From: Parabacteroides sp. AD58
GTDB lineage: Bacteria > Bacteroidota > Bacteroidia > Bacteroidales > Tannerellaceae
Assembly: GCF_023744375.2 (NCBI RefSeq)
Contig: NZ_CP146284.1
Span: forward strand, 620,001-684,000
Length of the DNA stretch: 64,000 bases
Direction of reading: 5' to 3'
Shown: positions 61,232-64,000 of the stretch, one piece after another
Numbering within the stretch: the first letter of the stretch is position 1
Layout: each line of letters opens with the position of its first letter
Position numbers and translations under genes: made by a program
The notes under the pieces: generated by a model
What the model was told of the DNA's origin: nothing
Database searches by the model: none
Seen by the model: the letters and a program-made list of their open reading frames with translations, nothing else

Positions 61232-62266
61232 TCAAAAGGTGAAGAGTAACAACACTTCGCCTGTTTCTTGTTCGGAACCCAAATGCAGGAATTCGCTGGG
61301 GCATGTTCCAATTAATCTGTTTCCTATTTGCCATCGTGGAAAGAACGGATAAGATAATTGTTTGGAGATGCTACCCGCTTTGTCTGCCGTAGATGTTTTC
61401 TGGTAATAATACGATTGGCCCTTATACAGAAAACTGTAAAGGTAGGATTCTTGTATGTGGAAGAAATATGTCGGGAAAGCATACGGCAATTCTCCCAAAC
61501 GAGTTATATCCAATTCGGCATCATGGGGATAATTCTTGGAACCGAAATCGAAGGTTATGTATTCTTCTACAGTTTCCGAATCCGGATTCCACCGATAGAT
61601 GGTCTGGGTGATAGGAGGATTAATGAATATATTCCCTTGATCATCCTGACTGAATATTTTAGCTCCTAAAGACATCTGACTATGGAAAATGTTTATGGAA
61701 TAGCTGTCAATGATTTTTCCCTCCCGACTGATGTGTACCAAGGGCTTGAGAGAATCTGTGGGTGCCATATTATAACACAGGAAACCTTTCTCTGTCCGGA
61801 TAAAGTCTGAGCAAGGGAAAGAAAGCGTTATTTCTTCTTCCGCCTTTAAGTCTTGGTTGTATGAAATGATAGACATACCGGGCAAATCAAGCAAATACAC
61901 GTGGCTTTTGTCTGCACACAATGACATGGGTTGTATATATTCCATGGGGCCGTTCCCTTGGGTTGAGATCTGGCGAAGCAGAAGTCCGTCTTGATTGAAT
62001 TTGGAAACCGAAAATGTCGTTTCATCCAATATATAGAAGAACGAATCCACACGACAAATGTCTTTGATGTTTCCGATGTATCCGGCCGTATCGGTATGCA
62101 ACCGGATTGTCTGTACGTTACATCCCAAGTCTTTTAACTCCAGAGTTTTTCCTACGAAGTCCTGGATAGATACGATTTGTACTTTACCTGGGTTTTCTTC
62201 CGTCCTGTTCTGGCAGGAACAAAGAGCAAAGATAGTGGCTAAAAACAGAATGTACTTTTTCATCAT
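61232..62266 (-). CDS. Six-bladed beta-propeller lipoprotein, copy 6
   Basis: A 344-residue lipoprotein (MMKKYILFLATIFALCSC lipobox). VQTIRLHTDTAGYIGNIKDI and RQISTQGNGPMEYIQPMSLC are the family blocks; further strands such as VYLLDLPGMSIISYN and IIDSYSINIF recur. It starts 4 bp after the stop of the 83-residue relic, implying cotranscription. The C-terminus EVLLLFTF ends as a final strand that could close the propeller. Confidence 0.82.
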   Translation of the reverse strand: MMKKYILFLATIFALCSCQNRTEENPGKVQIVSIQDFVGKTLELKDLGCNVQTIRLHTDTAGYIGNIKDICRVDSFFYILDETTFSVSKFNQDGLLLRQISTQGNGPMEYIQPMSLCADKSHVYLLDLPGMSIISYNQDLKAEEEITLSFPCSDFIRTEKGFLCYNMAPTDSLKPLVHISREGKIIDSYSINIFHSQMSLGAKIFSQDDQGNIFINPPITQTIYRWNPDSETVEEYITFDFGSKNYPHDAELDITRLGELPYAFPTYFFHIQESYLYSFLYKGQSYYYQKTSTADKAGSISKQLSYPFFPRWQIGNRLIGTCPSEFLHLGSEQETGEVLLLFTF

Positions 62267-62270
62267 GAAC

Positions 62271-62522
62271 TTATAGTTTAATCTTCATATTTATCAATAT
62301 TGGATTTTCATCTCCTTTTGCGTCCTCTAATATCGGAATCAGTCGTTTATACTCGTTGCATTCATTTGAATCCACAAATAAGGAAAAGGCCAGACTGTCT
62401 TGTACCTGTTCACTTTCCAAATCGATTTGGATGGATTGACTTAGACTTTCCTTTTTGGCATGTTGGCAAGCATTCAGACTTCCCCATACACCTAGAATCA
62501 ATAGTACTTGAATGAATTTCAT
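62271..62522 (-). CDS. 83-residue lipoprotein, internally deleted propeller relic
   Basis: Lipoprotein leader MKFIQVLLILGVWGSLNAC followed by only about 64 residues. The tail KGDENPILINMKIKL resembles the C-terminus of copy 2 (DDNPVIIKCKMN) and copy 3 (NDNPCLLEFF). The blades in between are missing, so it appears to be a propeller gene that lost its centre in frame, or a small companion peptide. It keeps a start, a leader and tight 4-bp spacing to copy 6, so it may still be expressed. Confidence 0.55.
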   Translation of the reverse strand: MKFIQVLLILGVWGSLNACQHAKKESLSQSIQIDLESEQVQDSLAFSLFVDSNECNEYKRLIPILEDAKGDENPILINMKIKL

Positions 62523-62547
62523 AAGTCGTTTCGTTATCTGTTAATAA

Positions 62548-63633
62548 TTATAAGTTTGTACTCTTTTTATTGAGCCCTAACTCAAATTTCAAGATATGAA
62601 ATTCGGGTTGATCACTTATTCCATATAAAATTTGATTCTGTTCATCTATGGTAAAACAAAATATGGATTGATCCAATTCGTAACGGCAAACAGGTTTTCC
62701 GTCCTTGTCAAAAACAAAGAGATGTCTTTTTAGATAATTCATTTTTTCCGGATTAAAATATTCACCGGAATATAAGACATAGATCTTGTCGCTTGTGGCT
62801 AGAGGGGAAAAATATGCGTCTCTGGACTTTCCTGCAACAGAGCTGACGTGTACATTGGTTCCGTGCAACATTTGTTTCACGGCAGGGAAAAACTTTTCAG
62901 GCCCATGTATCCTTTTTAATAGCTTGCCTTGCAGGTCATATTGTTCAATCAAATCTGTTTGCATGTAGAATAAGAAGACCGACTTTTTGTCGGGACTGAG
63001 TACTAGATTGGCCCGAAAGCCTTCTAACAATTCGAATGGAGATAATTCTTCTTGCCAAGTCGGGAATTCTCCAGCCGTTTCCAGAAAGATTCCGTTTTTG
63101 TCGTAATGTGAAATTCTTTTCTTACGGATGTCTCCGGCCAATGTCAGAAAACTGCTATCTGGTAAAGATACCAATGAACTGTATGGATCTTGAAGCCTGA
63201 CAACTTTCTCGGCCATCAGTTCTGAAGGGGCTATATTTTTGATGAAGTCCGAACGCTTGTACCGATGTACTGCACTTTTACGCAGATCAGACACCCACAA
63301 AGAAGAATCGTCTGTCCATACATTGTTTATCCATAAATATTCATCCGGTCCGTTACCAAACGTGAAATAACTTCCTGCTTTCTGGAAATGATCCACCTCA
63401 TAGAAATGTAACAGATAGTCTTCCGAATCGTCTTTTAAGATCAGCTTCTGATCGGTAAAATAACAACGGCTGGGACGTAATAATTCTTCATCCAGTTTCA
63501 CTTCCGTTCCATGAACTGGATAAACAGCAGGGAAGTCGTTCCATTCCAAAGACGTCGAATCCGTATATTTCAAGCTGGGTTGGCAGGATGTAAACCCTAC
63601 GAATAAACATAATGTAACCAGATAGTTTTTCAT
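62548..63633 (-). CDS. Six-bladed beta-propeller lipoprotein, copy 7
   Basis: About 361 residues from MKNYLVTLCLFVGFTSC (lipobox). YFTFGNGPDEYLWINNVWTD carries the 'G.GPDEY' block, and LWVSDLRKSAVHRYK, VFLFYMQTDLIEQYDLQGKLLKRI, IYVLYSGEYFNPEKM and LFVFDKDGKPVCRYELD are later blades. A start further upstream (63660) would run through the preceding gene's stop; the ATG at 63633 lies one base from that stop (63635). It has high similarity in layout to copy 5. Confidence 0.82.
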   Translation of the reverse strand: MKNYLVTLCLFVGFTSCQPSLKYTDSTSLEWNDFPAVYPVHGTEVKLDEELLRPSRCYFTDQKLILKDDSEDYLLHFYEVDHFQKAGSYFTFGNGPDEYLWINNVWTDDSSLWVSDLRKSAVHRYKRSDFIKNIAPSELMAEKVVRLQDPYSSLVSLPDSSFLTLAGDIRKKRISHYDKNGIFLETAGEFPTWQEELSPFELLEGFRANLVLSPDKKSVFLFYMQTDLIEQYDLQGKLLKRIHGPEKFFPAVKQMLHGTNVHVSSVAGKSRDAYFSPLATSDKIYVLYSGEYFNPEKMNYLKRHLFVFDKDGKPVCRYELDQSIFCFTIDEQNQILYGISDQPEFHILKFELGLNKKSTNL

Positions 63634-63634
63634 T

Positions 63635-64000
63635 TTATTTGGTATTTGTCTGATTGGCATGATAAAAAATAAGGAAGTATCGTTCTAATCGGGAAAAAGG
63701 AAAATCTTTCAAGGATTTGTTTTTCTCAATGAATGCTTTAATCCAGTTCTCTTGTTTCGGATGGATGGAGTCTTCTTCGTAAATTAGGCAAAGCGGAATA
63801 TCTTGGTCGTATATAAGTGTTGGTTCGTATGGAATATATACATAATTCAGATGTTTTCCACTTCGGGGCATGCACTGACGGTGGGAGAATCCGCCATTGG
63901 GCTTGAGGGCAAAAACCCGGGTTAATGAAGAAGAGGTGGTATCAACAACCAGTTCCCAACGTATTTTGGCTCCTTTACCTGAGAAAGCTAACTCCATCGG
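63635..64000 (-). CDS. C-terminal part of an unidentified gene (5' end outside window)
   Basis: An open frame running off the window end; the last 120 residues read ELAFSGKGAKIRWELVV... PFSRLERYFLIFYHANQTNTK. No motif is recognised; the content is mixed strand and helix with several aromatics (YVYIPYEPTLIYDQDIP). Its stop lies one base before the start of copy 7, so it is upstream in the same operon. It is probably an exported companion of the propellers, but that is inference. Confidence 0.6.
   Translation of the reverse strand, partial: PMELAFSGKGAKIRWELVVDTTSSSLTRVFALKPNGGFSHRQCMPRSGKHLNYVYIPYEPTLIYDQDIPLCLIYEEDSIHPKQENWIKAFIEKNKSLKDFPFSRLERYFLIFYHANQTNTK

Overview
The window looks like the chromosome of an anaerobic gut-type Bacteroidales, most likely Parabacteroides or a close relative. 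The evidence is the TAnnTTTG (-7) promoters with TTTG at -33, the menaquinone genes, the type IX secretion plug protein, BspA-like and six-bladed propeller lipoproteins, a GH51 arabinofuranosidase, DUF1080, DUF4248 and DUF4373 proteins, and a DUF4372-type IS4 transposase. The species is an inference.

Region 1 (1-7.2 kb, minus strand) is a compact chain of overlapping genes: an SF1 helicase, a HAD phosphatase, a HAD phosphatase fused to a MenI-type hotdog thioesterase, menF and menD (cut by the window edge). It is the upstream part of a menaquinone operon. An HU-like gene follows at 6760-7185.

Region 2 (about 7.2-23.4 kb) is a mosaic accessory island next to a tRNA-Arg(TCT) whose 3' end faces it. 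It contains a broken HTH regulator, an orphan AT-rich protein, a probable HsdR C-terminal scrap, and a two-gene MazG plus nuclease-helicase-S24 system that looks like a damage-responsive defence module. A phage-like replication/nuclease block follows (DUF4373, DUF6633-like, a small endonuclease, a coiled-coil protein). Next come dispersed lysis-type genes (spanin-like lipoprotein, holin-like peptide, M15 peptidase) and DUF4248. An IS4-family element with a frameshifted transposase, intact and decayed toxin-antitoxin genes, and many palindromic and heptamer repeats complete the island. Two 80-bp arrays of eight 10-bp units, in inverse orientation, sit at the same 18-nt distance upstream of two outward-facing promoters: the HU-like gene at one end and the spanin-like gene inside the island.

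Region 3 (23.4-37.8 kb, minus strand) is core-like: tRNA-Arg, DUF1080 protein, EttA, a four-gene efflux operon with two RND permeases, an O-antigen-ligase-like protein with a TPR tail, and signal peptidase I.

Region 4 (37.8-45 kb, minus) holds a transglutaminase-like lipoprotein and four tandem six-bladed-propeller proteins transcribed toward lepB. A second propeller cluster fills 60.0-64.0 kb. It has three full propellers, one 83-residue relic that keeps only leader and tail, and one partial gene. 

Region 5 (45-60 kb) carries an AAA/DUF234 ATPase, an ABC importer with a permease-ATPase fusion, tex, ybaK, a GH51 enzyme, a BspA-like surface lipoprotein, queD-queE, the T9SS plug protein and guanine deaminase.

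All functions are read from motifs in the sequence and remembered family features; no database search was run.
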